NCBI GenBank assembly: GCA_964017235.1
Contig: OZ024930.1
Span: forward strand, 151,652,221 to 151,716,220
Source of the DNA: Sabellastarte sp. h YS-2021
Lineage: Eukaryota; Annelida; Polychaeta; Sabellida; Sabellidae
DNA length: 64,000 bases
Direction of reading: 5' to 3'
Positions 1 to 11,895 of this stretch are shown here, piece by piece (the stretch's first letter is position 1; every line of letters starts with the position of its first letter). The notes beneath the pieces were generated by a model, which had not been told where the DNA came from, ran no database searches, and saw nothing but the letters and a program-made list of their open reading frames with translations. The position numbers and the translations under genes were made by a program.

Positions 1-1544
1 ATAACCATGTCTGTCTATAATCAATATTATAATAATCACTCTTCTGTTTTTTTTTGTTTTTTTTTCTGTCAATAGATCAACAAATTTAACATATTTTTAA
101 AATTGATAGCCATAAAACGTTTATGAAAAGATCATAAAAGCATCAATATTTAGCTTTTCTAGCTAACCAGGAACTAGTTTTAGGGATGGTGATGGCAAAA
201 GAATACATGAATACACTGTCAACATATACTGTAACAACATAAAAGAAACTTCAGGAAAATATAATAATCTAATAAGTATTTGTCCTTAATAAATTTGTTT
301 TAAAGGTAATTACTCTGAAAGAAATAACAATTTTACAAAAAAGAAAATTATTTTGCAATTCTTGGCCCAAAGGTATTTTTCACCCACTGTAAGATTTGGT
401 ACCGATGATGCAATGAAAAGTGCAAGTTTTGGTTCATTGTGTAGACCCTCTAAATGAAAAAAATAGCATATATTGTTCGAATAAAAAATAAATGTTATTT
501 GTACATAAATAGAATAATTCTTAATGTCAAGGATAAATAAAATACTTTTTACAAATGCAAATATGTTTTATTCTTACAAGGAATTTTACTTTATTTGATT
601 GAACCAAAATTATTGTGTACAGGTTGCAATACATTCACCCCCTGTAAAATCGTTGTATTGTTTTCCATCTCTAGTGGGTAAATATTATTTAGTTGCAATA
701 AATAAAACACGTCTACTCTTTGTACATAAAATGACTGACACGGAATTTTGTACTTAATATTGACGTGGAATACAATAAAAATATATAGATATACTTTAAA
801 TTAAAAGGTATTACTGGCTGCAAAACTGCGAATGTTGTCTGTTGATTGACAGCTCAATTTAACCCTTTGATGTTCTACTCTTTAGACGTTGTCCATATGC
901 AAAACAAATTGGTTCTCTTAACCGTACATTTTAAATAATATACATGTATCTAACTATAATATGTATATATTGTAGTATTTCTATTAATGAAATTCATCTT
1001 TATATTGTTTGTATAATATTTTAGTGTGAGATAAATCTTTTATTAATTTGACGAGGCATTGGCCAAAGAAAATTTAGTAGAACAGCCAAGAAACCCGCCC
1101 TGTTTGTATGACTGACGGGAGAATCTCAAATAAACTGTCATGCTTGTGGAATAGTAAATAAATAATAAAAATGTGCCTTTCAACTTACATTACAGGCCCT
1201 TGACACTTCCCTGCTTAATGAATGTGTAACTTTTCAGGAAATACAGTTTATTGGAACTACGAGTTTATGAAAAATGTACTGAATACGTACAGTGTTTTTT
1301 CTTTGAAAATTCAGAGTCTTGGGATAGAGCAGAGTATCACCAGGAAGCTGCAGGCTGCTGGTACAAGAATAGTTTTAGTGTACTATCATTTCGTGGCTGG
1401 ATGTGAAAATCTCAAAACGTTCAGGAAAATTGGATTATAAGTAATACAGTGTTCAAATGTTAGGATACCAATCAAACGTTTCTGTTTATTAAGTATATAG
1501 GTGTGGGTTGTAAATGATCTTTTATTTAAATTTTTAAAATGTAG
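1..1544. other. AT-rich region upstream of the first coding exon
   Basis: I see no convincing protein-coding exon here. The stretch is AT-rich with homopolymer runs near the start. A pyrimidine/T-rich tract ending in gtag at 1541-1544 looks like a weak splice acceptor just before the first coding exon, so a 5' UTR exon and the promoter may lie upstream, possibly outside the window. A 72-codon open frame at 1222-1440 has no recognisable domain and I do not call it a gene. Confidence 0.5.
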
Positions 1545-1595
1545 TACCCAAAGTTGTGGATTATAAAAGTGTCTTTTAGAGATTTGCTGCAGAAG

Positions 1596-2862
1596 ATGGA
1601 TGTATTACTAAGGACCATGTGGATAACTCACAGATCTAGAGGATTTCTCATAACATTTTGTGTACTATTTCTTCCTCACCTGTGTTCTGGATTGAATTTA
1701 GAGTTTTCAGTCCCACACACAGCAAAGTATGGTCATGAAATTGGATCTTTGGCACTTTCAGGATTAAAACATAAAGCTTGTTATCTGTATAGGCCAATGG
1801 GACCATTAGATCCCACAAAATATTTCAATGTAACATCATCAGGTCACTTATATACAGTGTCATCAGTATCTGCATTAGTGCACCAACGTGTCGATATTGT
1901 AGTGAAATGTGAATCTGGAGTAGAATCAAGCACCTATTCCTCTCAGCATACAGTGACCATCCATATAGATAATGGCCATTCTGCGCTATTCTTTCCTTTG
2001 CCAAGCTACGATGGTCACTTGGAAGAAAACCTACCAGCTAATTCTGTTGTGCAGGGCCTAGAGAATCTCTTTGCTTCAACTGAGTCATATAGTCATGCAG
2101 ACATAGATTATACAATAATTTCAGGTGCTAAAAATGTATTCAAACTTGTGAAGCACAAATGGGGTATTCTCACCGTAGTCTCCCTGCAACCCATAGATCG
2201 AGAAGAAACCCCTTCTTATCTGTTGCAAGTCAAAGCATGCTTAAAGCCTTGTATAGCCTCAGCTGTAGCACACATAACCATACAAATAGATGATGTTAAT
2301 GACAATGTGCCATATTTTGACAAGTCTGATTATTATACTACTATTTCTCAAAGTACACCTGCACCCAGTACTGTGTATTTTATTGGGGCAAATGATTTGG
2401 ATATTGATACAGTCACCTATTCCATGGAGCCGAGTGACACATTTTCCATTGATACTTCACGGGGTCATGTCCTATTAAACCCAGGGAAAAAACTAATGTC
2501 ACCATTATATGATCTGACTATTCAGGCAACTGATTCAGATGGCCAGAAAAGTAGAAAAGTACGCCTTCATATTCGTGTCGATGTTGTTCTTAGATTCAGA
2601 CCACATTCCGTTAAACGTCGCTCAAAGAGAAATAGCCATCCAGCTAAAGAGGTAGAAATTCCAGAGAGTTATATCAATACACTGGTGCGGATTAACAAGA
2701 GTGCCACAGATCGCTTCAGATTTAAAGAGCCGTCCCCGGATATGCTGGAAATCAATCGAGTTACTGGGATAGTGAGCCTGAAAAGTGGATACAAACTGGA
2801 TTATGAGACCCAGGCAGTCATTGAATTTACTGTGGTGATAACTAAGATGAATGATCCATCCT
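1596..2862 (+). CDS. CadN: Type III classical cadherin (CadN-like), exon with signal peptide and first cadherin repeats
   Basis: First coding exon of a neural-cadherin-like adhesion receptor: a cell-surface, calcium-dependent homophilic adhesion protein. It gives 422 codons plus one base (phase 1). The ATG at 1596 is chosen because the upstream part of the frame opens only at TTG; the ATG at 1617 has A at -3 and is an equally good alternative. Residues 17-32 form a hydrophobic signal peptide ending in CSG. Degenerate cadherin-like repeats follow. DVNDN at 233-237 closes the second; the third ends without a canonical calcium motif. A basic RRSKR at 341-345 resembles a furin site. A further repeat contains LDYE and continues into the next exon. 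The exon ends at T|GTAAGT, and joining to 28842 makes a Tyr codon and keeps the frame. Assignment rests on the order and wording of repeats across all four exons, which resemble Drosophila N-cadherin as I know it. Confidence 0.85.
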
Positions 2863-2965
2863 GTAAGTACTACTGTAGAAATTTTCATTTTATTTTGTTC
2901 AGAGAGAAGTAAAATAAGATCTACTAAATCTGTGTAAACCACATTAGGTTCATTGATCAATGTCT

Positions 2966-3165
2966 TTGATGGTGAAATGGATAGCACACTCAGCTGTTAC
3001 AGCTGAAGTTTTAGGTTTGAACCTTGGCCCTGGCCTTGATTGGGAAAGTTGAGAATTGCCTGGTAATGATTTGTTGTTAACAGTACAGAATCTTTTTCCC
3101 CAAGATGCTAATTAATGTGATACAGGTTGTGTGGCTCATATAGAAATTAATAATAAATGTCAAAT
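2966..3165 (+). mobile_element. tRNA-derived SINE-like repeat
   Basis: The sequence from tggtgaaatggatagcac (A-box-like) to aggtttgaacctt (B-box-like, GGTTTGAAC) resembles a tRNA head. A body follows containing tgggaaagtt and aacagtacagaa, which recurs in the copies at 24960, 42225 and 43808. It is degraded and cannot be folded into a functional tRNA. AATAAA-type A/T-rich sequence follows the body. Confidence 0.6.
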
Positions 3166-4105
3166 TTTGCACAAAGAGTTCGGTTTTATTATGCAGATTG
3201 TTGACAAACTAGACTATTGTTTTTCTTTGATTCTTCTAAGTGACCAAATATGTAACTTTGTAACATACATGGATTGATTTATCGAATTATATCTGTTAAC
3301 CAGTTTTACTTGTGAAATTGATTTTCCCTCTGGTATAATATAATGTAAAAGCTAAGACTACTCGGTCCAAAAATTATTGGATCATATGTTGGAAAAAGTG
3401 TTATATTGATAATTTCTTATAAATATAGAGATTTGGAATCATCGAGGTAACTCAGGGTCACATGCAAACTGTACAGTGTGACGTCCACATCATTTTTTGT
3501 CTCAGTGTAAAACATTTCCACTTAGAATACTGTGTTTCCCCATATTTCTTAGTGAGTTTTTATGTCCATACATAAAACTTTTCTGTGGTGTCCCCATAAA
3601 GCAGACTCGGTGATGTGGCAGGGAGTGTGGAAATAATTTAGGGAGGGCGGGGGGTTTCCGGGGGACCCACACCATGAAGCCTATTAGACAGCTGCCATTT
3701 TACAAGTGACAAATATGTGGAGAGAAAAAAGGAAATACAGGAGAGGGTAGGGCTGTCATGCATATGTGAATATCCAACAAGCAACGTTCATCCTTGTCTT
3801 TGAATGAAAGGCCAATTCAGTCTGAGATCTCCCTAAATGTTCTCTCTCAATGGGAGACTCTTGTCTTCTGAAATATATTTTAGAATTATTTTGGATCAGA
3901 GATGTTGTCATTCTGTTGTTTATGTGATGTCATCTAAGGTAGCTGTGGAGGAGAGCAATCCATACTGGTTAAGGTGGATTTGTACATCCTTACCAGTGGA
4001 CATTAGCAAGCAATTAATAATCCGCCGCTGGATTATGGTCTCCCTTGAATAACTTCTTAGCCTTTCAAATTTTTCTTTCCTTCTTATCTTTCTTTAAAAC
4101 TATAG
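3166..4105. other. Intronic sequence without recognised features
   Basis: I see no exon, RNA gene or clear repeat. A G-rich patch lies at about 3640-3670. Short open frames here have no recognisable motifs. Confidence 0.5.
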
Positions 4106-5126
4106 GGGCGGGAAAAATTTTTGAGATACTTTGCGCAGACCTTAAGCTTTACTTAAGGTAACCTTAAGCATAACTCCAAAACACCTCGTCATCGCGTTTC
4201 GGAAAAAACCACACACACCTGTGCTATAAAATTTATCAGGTACATTCTAGACCAAATTTCCAGGTCGGAAAGGATTTTCTCATCAATCGGACCATAGATG
4301 CCTGAATGGGAGGCCTTTTATTTTCGTAAAGTTTTTAAAAATGGGTACTTGGTCTGTATCTCAAAAACGGTCAGGATTTCGGCGTTTTGTTGGAATAACT
4401 TATTCAGCTACTTTTTAATACAATAATACTTATGGTCACCTTAAACTCTCAGTATGAATGGAGTTGTAGCCACCTTAAAGTGAAATAAGGGGGTTTTCAG
4501 CCTCCAAGTATCTTATTGTTCGACTGACCTCAGTTAAACTTTGCACACTTATGAAGGATGGCAAACCAAAGGGTTATCCTGACTTTAAGGTGACCTTAAA
4601 CTGTTAATATAATTTTGGCCCCCCTAAAGTCATAACATTTGAATAAAGCCATCTGACTCCTTTCTTTTTCCATATCTAACATATATTGATATTGAAGGGA
4701 CATTCTCATATTATGGTAACCTTAAAGTCGCAGTATGAATGAAGTTATGGTCACCTTACAGTGAAAAAGGAAGTTTCAGCCTCCAGCTATATTATTGTTC
4801 AACTGACCTGAGCTAAACTTTATGCACTAAAGGATGAGAAAAGGGACATTCTTATTTTATGGTCACCTTAAAGTCCCCATATGAATGAAGTTATGGCCAT
4901 CTTGCAGCGAAATTACGGAGTTTTTAATCTCCAGCTATTGTATTGTTCAGCTGACCTAACTTTATTTGTGCGCACTCATTAAAGATGAAAATAGGGACAA
5001 GTAACATACACAATGCAATAAAGTTCACAGTTTCTATTGCTTATGATGCATATGTTGACATCTTTTATGGGTGACTTCTTTTTCATCAGGGCCGCTTCGT
5101 TTTTGTCAGCAAAAACATTCTTCTAG
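4106..5126 (+). mobile_element. Helitron/HINE-like non-autonomous element with hairpin-CTAG 3' end
   Basis: The 3' end is textbook Helitron-like: a hairpin GTTTTTG-tcag-CAAAAAC at 5099-5116, six bases, then CTAG at 5123-5126 followed by T. The interior repeats a loose unit around 'gtcaccttaaag...atgaatgaagttatgg' (near 4435, 4715 and 4860), and that wording recurs in the element beginning at 21684. The left boundary near 'ggggcgggaaa' is a guess. It has no open reading frame of its own, so it would depend on a Rep/helicase encoded elsewhere. Confidence 0.55.
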
Positions 5127-5445
5127 TTGAAATAATAACTCCCATTTAAAGTCAGATTATGTGTATAAATCTACAACATCAGACAGAATGCCAGTATGTT
5201 AACAATACTAGAACAAGTGTTCCTCATTCACTTGAGGAATTTAAAGCTATTTTGTATATATCTCTTGAATGATAATAAGTACTTGTCAAATAAGGTGAAA
5301 GAAAAGGAATTGTTTGCATAAATTTAAAAACAGATATTCTGTGGGCCAAATGGATTGAAAAATAGAAGGAATTTATTTTTTAACCTAATCTGAAGACAGT
5401 AGAAATTATTGTAAAGTGTATCCCTCATTTCATGACTATTTCTTT
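5127..5445. other. Intronic sequence without recognised features
   Basis: AT-rich sequence between two repeat elements. I see no gene or repeat. Confidence 0.4.
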
Positions 5446-5530
5446 TAAAAACAAGACCACTGCCGCGGTGTGTATCTCCCGCCGAGCATTAAAGGGGAGG
5501 AAATACCTTTTCCGAGATATTCACAATTTT
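5446..5530 (-). mobile_element. Inverted fragment of the 133-bp-satellite element (post-array segment)
   Basis: The block with CCGCGGTGTGTATCTCCCGC, the attaaag stretch and 'ccgagatattcacaattt' is the reverse complement of the segment that follows the 133-bp arrays at about 17193-17275 and 52587-52675. Here it stands alone, inverted, directly before the hairpin at 5533. It is a truncated piece or a shared end module. Confidence 0.65.
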
Positions 5531-6790
5531 TACCCCACAGCCCTTAATGGCTGTTGGGGTATTGTTTTCGGTATTGTGTCCGGATGGTCGGGCGGGTGGG
5601 CGGGCGGCGGGAAATAGTTTGTCCGGGCTGTATCTCAGAAACCGTAAGGTGTAGGAAGTTCATACTTGGTAGGGACATTGGTTAGGGGGTGTAGCTGTGC
5701 AACGTCATGGTCTGACCTTGATTTGACCTTTGACCTTGCCGTAGTGACCTTGAGTTTGAAAATCTTGTCCGGGCTATATCTCGGAAACTGTAAGGTGTAG
5801 GAAGTTGATACTTGGTAGGGACATTGGCTAGGGGGTGTAGTTGTGCAACGTCATAGTCTGACCTTGATTTGACCTTTGACCTTGCCGTAGTGGCCTTGAC
5901 CTATAAAATCTTGTCCGGGCTATATCTCGGAAACCGTAAGGTGTAGGAAGTTGATACTTGGTAGGGATATTGGTTAGGGGGTGTAGGTGTGCAACGTCAT
6001 GGTCTGACAGTGATTTGACCTTTGACCTTGCCGTAGTGACCTTGACCTATAAAATGTTGTCCGGGCTATATCTCGAAAACTGTAAGGCTTGGGAAGTTGA
6101 TATTTGGTAGGGACATTAGTTAGGGGGTGTAGGTGTGCAACGTCATGGTGTGACCTTGATTTGACCTTTGACCTTGCCGTAGTGACCTTGACCTATAAAA
6201 TGTTGTCCGGGCTATATCTCAGAAACCGTAAGGTGTAGAAAGTTGATACGTGGTACGGATATTGGTTAGGGGGTGTAGGTGTGCAACGTCATGGTGTGAC
6301 CTTGATTTGACCTGTGACCTTGCTGTAGTGGCCTTGACCTATAAAATCTTGTTCAGGCTATATCTCAGAAACCGTAAGGTGTAGGAAGTTGATACTTGGT
6401 AGGGATATTGATTAGGGGGTGTAGGTGTGCAACGTTATGGTCTGACCTTGATTTGACCTTTAACCTTGCTGTAGTGACCTTGACCTATAAAATATTGTCC
6501 GGGCTTTATCTCGGAAACTGTTAGGTGCAGGAAATTGATATTTGGTAGAGACATTGGCTAGGGGGTGTAGGTGTGCAGCATCATGGTGTGATCTTGATTT
6601 GACTTTTGACCTTGCCATAGTGACCTTGACCTATAAAATCGTCAGGGCTGTATCTCGGAAACCGTAAGGTGTCGGAAGTTGATACTTGGTAGGGACATTG
6701 GTTATTGGCTATACGTGTGTATTATCATGGTGTGACCTTAATTTGACCTTTTACCTTGCCGTAGTGACCTTGACCTTTAAAATCTTGTTG
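5531..6790. repeat. 146-bp tandem satellite, about 8 copies, preceded by a hairpin
   Basis: A hairpin (TACCCCA-CAGCC paired with GGCTG-TTGGGGTA, one bulge, about 5533-5563) and a GC-rich stretch (gggcgggtgggcgggcggcg) precede the array. The marker 'gtccgggct' or its variants falls at 5621, 5767, 5913, 6059, 6205, 6351, 6497 and 6641, that is every 146 bp except the last (144). Every unit carries a 'tatctcggaaaccgtaagg'-type core. Units also carry tandem TGACCT half-sites; five carry TGACCT-N-TGACCT. The array decays at its right end near 6785. I read it as the core of a Helentron/HINE-like element whose 3' end I could not fix. Confidence 0.85.
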
Positions 6791-7234
6791 CACCTTTGGG
6801 TCTGTCTTTTGATGCAGATTAAGCAAAAGTCATATTAGAATTTATTAAGAATTTTACTTTCATAACTTCCCATTGTAAGAGATAGAATTTCATCAAGTGA
6901 GCCGCAGATTTTACTCCAACACCACACATAAGCATTCATTAAATGTATTACCACTTCTGTATGCATGGTAATATTCAAACCATCTAAACCATAATTCGGA
7001 AATGCAGATGTATATAAAGAGTGTTGAATTTTAGTTTGCTGATTAATGCTGTCATCTTGTCATTGAATTATCTTGTTTTAATACTTCATCTTTATATGCA
7101 TTATCTTTCTTTTAAACATTATTTCTCCATTTAAACATTGTTTGGACCTTTATATAACTGACAGTGCTCTGAAAGTATCCTGAAGTTTGTACTGGCACAG
7201 TACTTCTATATCTCATGGTGTTGAAAATATTTCC
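6791..7234. other. Intronic sequence without recognised features
   Basis: AT-rich sequence with no exon or repeat that I can recognise. Confidence 0.4.
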
Positions 7235-9545
7235 CAAGGCTATGGGGTACGGGCATCTCTGATGCTATTTTTCATTTTCCGCTAAAATCCAAGATGACAT
7301 TTTTCCCTTATGCACAGAATACTGTTGTACTACCCTGTGGGTAAAAAATTCTCTTGAAATCGCTCTGTCTGTTACCATTTCAAAGATATTTTCAATGTTT
7401 ATTTTCTGCTAAAATCCAAGATAGCCGCCAAAAGTGGCGAAAATTGAAATTTTTCCCTTTTGCATAGTATACTCATGTACTACCCTGTGGGTCAAAAATT
7501 CACTCGAAATCGCTCTATCTCTTACGGTTTTCGAGATATTAACACTTTTTCATTTTCCGCAAAAATCAAAGTAGCTATTACTCAGTTAGCTATGGACGTA
7601 CAGGTCTCAAAATTTGCCATTACACAATACATTAAAAAGTAGGTGAACAACATATTTGACAAAAATCCTTTAAATTCAACAGTTTTGCTGTGATAAGCGA
7701 TTTACTCAATGGAAAACCATGAAAGTAGCTATTACTCAGTTAGCTATGGACCTACAGCTCTGAAACTTTGCCATGACACAGAACATTAAAAAGTAAGTAC
7801 ATGAACAACATATTTGACAAAAATCCTGTAAATTTAATAGTTTTGCTGTTATAAGTGATTTACTCAATGGAGAACCATCAAAGTAGCTATTACTCAGTTA
7901 GTTATGGACTTACAGGTCTCAAAATTTGCCATTACACAGTACATAAAAAAGTAGCTAAACAACATATCTGAGAAAAATCCTTTAAATTCAACAGTTTCGC
8001 TGTTATAAGTGATTTACTCAATGGAGAACCATTAAAGTAGCTATTACTCGGTTAGCTATGGACCTACAGCTCTCAAAATTTGCCATTTCGCAGTACATCA
8101 AAAAGTAGGTGAAGAACATATTTGATAAAAATCCTCTAAATTCAACAGTTTTGCTGTTAAAGGTGATTTACTCAATGGAAACCCTCAAAGTATCTATTAC
8201 TCAGGTAGCTATGGAGATACAGCTGTGAAAATTTCCCATGACACAGTACATCAAATAGTAAGTGAACAACATATTTGACAATAATTCTCTAAATTTAATA
8301 GTTTGGAGTTATAAGTGATTTACTCATTGTTGAAATTCAAAGTGGCCATTACTCAGTTAGCTGTGGAGATACAGCTCTGAAACTTTTCCACGACACAGAA
8401 CATTAAGAAGTAACTGATTAACATGTTTGACAATAATTCCCTAAATTCAATAGTTTTGGAGGTATAAGTGATTTATTCAATGTTGAAATTAAGAAATTTC
8501 AAAGTAGCTATTACTCAGTTAGCTATGGACTTACAGCTCTGAAAATTCACCACGACACAGTACATCAAAAAGTAGATAAACAACATATTTGACAAAAATC
8601 CTCTATATTCAATAGTTTTTGAGTTATAAGTGACTTGCTGAATGGTCAAATGTTAAACTTAGTGTAGCTATTACTCAGTTAGCTATGGTGCTACACTTTG
8701 GAAACCTCACCATGATATAGTACATGAAAGAGTTGTTCAAGAACATATTTGAGACCAATATTGTAAGTAACAGTTACAAAGATAAAAGCAACTTACTCAT
8801 TTTGGTCATTGTTAAAAACAGAAAATAGCTATTACTCACTTAGCTATCAAGATAGACCCCTAAAAATGGTACCATCTTGTAGGCCTAGAGAAAGTAGCTG
8901 AACAACATATTTTACAGAAATGCTCGAAATGCAGTCATTTTGGAGTTCTGAGCACTTTACTGAAAGTAGCCACCATTGCTATTACTCACTTAGCTATGGA
9001 CCTATGTCTGAAAAAACAGCATCAAATGAAAAGACATAAGCAATAAGGTCATAAAACATTGAAAAGGCCAAGGAGAAACTGGTGAGGATACCTGCAACAG
9101 TTTTCTTTGGACAGACCTGTAGGCCTTACATTCTGCTATTTGCAGAGATTTGGCAAGGCTCTTTCGGCCATGTTGTTTTTCAAAATAGGCCCAAAATCAA
9201 TACCAAGCAGGCTATTTTTAGGCTGTATAAAAGTGCAACTACAGACTTATGGCAGCCATCTAAATCAATGAAAAAAAACCCATGGCAGAACACCTGGAAA
9301 AAAAACAATGGCAGCCATCTTGTTAACACCCGTGGCGGCCATCTTGTTTTTCAGAATCAGCCGAAAAAAGATTCCCAGGCAAGTTTTTCCAATGATGAAT
9401 TTATCCTGCAAATTTGGAAGCTCTAGCTATAATATTTTAAGAGATAGAAAGGCTTTTGTAAAAACGTGATGAACGGACGCACGGACGGACAGAGGGCATT
9501 TTATAATCTCCCGTAAGGGCCTATCGGCCGGCCGGAGATAATAAT
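7235..9545. mobile_element. Satellite-carrying element with a degenerate ~155-bp array
   Basis: It starts with units of the 'ctaaaatccaagatgac' / 'ccctgtgggt' type. From about 7571 to 9010 a degenerate tandem follows, marked by 'gtagctattactcagttagc' at 7571, 7725, 7883, 8037, 8190, 8342, 8504, 8664 and onward (spacing 152-162). The right part (9310-9350) has GGCCATCTTG-type repeats. It ends in a GC-rich inverted repeat (tctcccg ... ccggaga) at about 9509-9540. Old compared with the other arrays, because the units differ widely. No coding capacity. Confidence 0.6.
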
Positions 9546-11895
9546 TGAAAAAAACATGTAGATAGAAATTGATACAAAAGAAAAAATATCAATTTATGTA
9601 ACAAAATTTGATGTGAAACGAATTTATTAGCTGGTTTGAATATTTGTAATAATCTTTTGAGATTACTTGTGGTCCTTTTTAAAAGTTGTGTATGTGACTC
9701 AAGTACCATGGTTGTGAGGAAAATCTATTCTCTTATTTATTTGATAAGCACATAAAGAAATGAATCCAATGCATGTGGTATGTACAGACATTTGAGTCTT
9801 GTAGAATTACTCGTAAGGTAAATTGTTATGATTTTCACCATCTGATCAATTGATTCACTATGTGTTGGTGGTTTTATCTGGAGAACTCATCAATAGAAAC
9901 ATGCAGAGAACAATAAGTGAGTCTTACAAGAGTGGTTTGGGACAAATTCCTCTTTTTGATCATTATTGTTATTGATAAGTTTTTGTCTGCATAATGGCTT
10001 ACATGGATTATAAAAAAGATGGAGGAAGTTTTTAGTTACTTCACTTCGATTCTGTTGTTAGCTTTGTTTCCCCAAGGACAATTGCCATCCCCAGATTTGT
10101 GATTGGTGATGCGTGATGTACATGTATTAGTGTATAAGCAGAACCTATCTGATGTTCTTTAAAGAAGCTATTGTGTAAAGTTATTTCATAGCAGATTTTG
10201 TGGATTCTTTCACCTATTTTGTCCATATTGACATAAAACATGTACTGACAAACACTAGCACCTTTCTTTCTTGACATCCGTTTATTATTTACTTACTGAT
10301 TACCATTTTTTTGCATTAATTCTAATTCTAATAGTATTTTTATAGCGCCTAATCTCTATCCAAAGACAGACTCTAGGTGCACCAAACAGAAGCACAAAAC
10401 TGTAATCTTAAACCTGAGACATAGCAAGGGTCAGCGAAAGAGATAAAATAAAGCATCAACAGTGTGGAAACACTCCCTGATAGAAGTTGTTTGGCCAGTG
10501 GGATTGTGTGGATCCAAACATGTGCACAATGGTTCATGCTTTAAATTTTAAGTTGAAAATCTCATATTTTTTTGTCTTTGCATGCACCATGAAAAACCAG
10601 GAAATGATTTGTATGTTTTGCATCAAATACTTCATTAATAATTTGATACTATGCTAGTCCATAGCTGAAGCTCTTTTTGGCCAAATTTCATAGTTTCTTG
10701 TTAAAAGAAAATTACAGATTTAAGGTCAATTTTGTGAAAATATTTTTCATTATGCTTGTAACCAGTGTTTTCCAATGCAGATCCTCAATAACTTAATTAT
10801 GAAGTGCGCTTTATAACCTGATTCTGTGACTTTCCTTAATACTGCTAAGTTAAAATGTGATGTCCGGGTTTTATAAGAAACCGTTACTATTCTGCTTGAA
10901 AATAATTTTAATACTATTTCAGATAGCTGCTTGGTGTGTAAATATACTTGTGGATGTTGTGGTAGAAAGTCATATCTGGTAGAATTTCAGACTGCCAAAT
11001 TGGACTTTCTATCAACTTGGTGGAAATTTAGCTTGATAATTTACAGAGGTTATTCTTTTAGGTTCTCATTAAGGCTATGATGATGGTGGCAATATTTTAA
11101 TGAATTGTATCAATTCAGCTTGTTTCTGTCATGTTGGTAATAATCAATCATATTTACTCAGAGTTTTATTCTTTTTAATTCATTGCATACTCTTAAATTT
11201 AGCCTGAGTAACTTTGGATCATTAAAGAATTATTATTTGCATTATCTTGTCCATTATTTACAGTAAAAACAAATTTGGTGAATGAATCTTGAAATCACTG
11301 GGTAATGAGAAAACCATTGGCAGCACTATTGCAGTATTGTATAGATCAATAGTATGCCAAGTTTTATGGGTAGCAGGTGTTCTGCCAGCTAAATGAGGTT
11401 TGATTGAGCCATGGGGTGATTTAAGATTCTTCAGATATGCCCAGTGTCTGGATAATTGTCTTGGGTCCCTTCTGGGGACAACACTCACTGTAAAAAACAA
11501 CATGGTGAATTATCTGAAACAACAAATTCATCAGTATTGGATCAAATAAATAATAATCAGCAATTGGAAATATTGTAGTTTGAAAAGCATTTATAATTGA
11601 ATTTATGGCTGATACATTGATGTATCTGGAGCTCATAGAATTAAGGTAATAGTGCCTGCTATAAAATCAGGTTTCTGTTCTTACAGGTGTACATAGCTAG
11701 GAAGAGTGACCAAATAATCTTCCATGCATACTACATACCTTCTATTGGGTACCCTTTTCAGTGATAAAACATACATGTCCAATGCTCAACCATGTTTTGC
11801 ATAATCAGCTTGTCAGGTTCTATAAAACTATGAGAATTTGGCCAGAAAAGGCATTTTATTCTCAGTTTTTTTCTCTAGAAACTCAATGCCATACG
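9546..11895. other. Intronic sequence; one LINE tail fragment
   Basis: Mostly unremarkable AT-rich intron. At about 10335-10385, 'tttttatagcgcctaatctc' followed by aggtgcacc reads on the - strand as a GCGCTATAAAAAT-type end, typical of L2/CR1-like LINE 3' tails. Nothing else could be supported. Confidence 0.45.

Noticed and set aside
1222-1440. 72-codon open frame upstream of the first exon
   Set aside because: No signal peptide, domain or splice continuity with the cadherin frame. Consistent with chance in AT-rich DNA.
1554-1595. Extending the cadherin start to 1554
   Set aside because: The codon there is TTG, and the signal peptide fits best after the ATG at 1596 or 1617.
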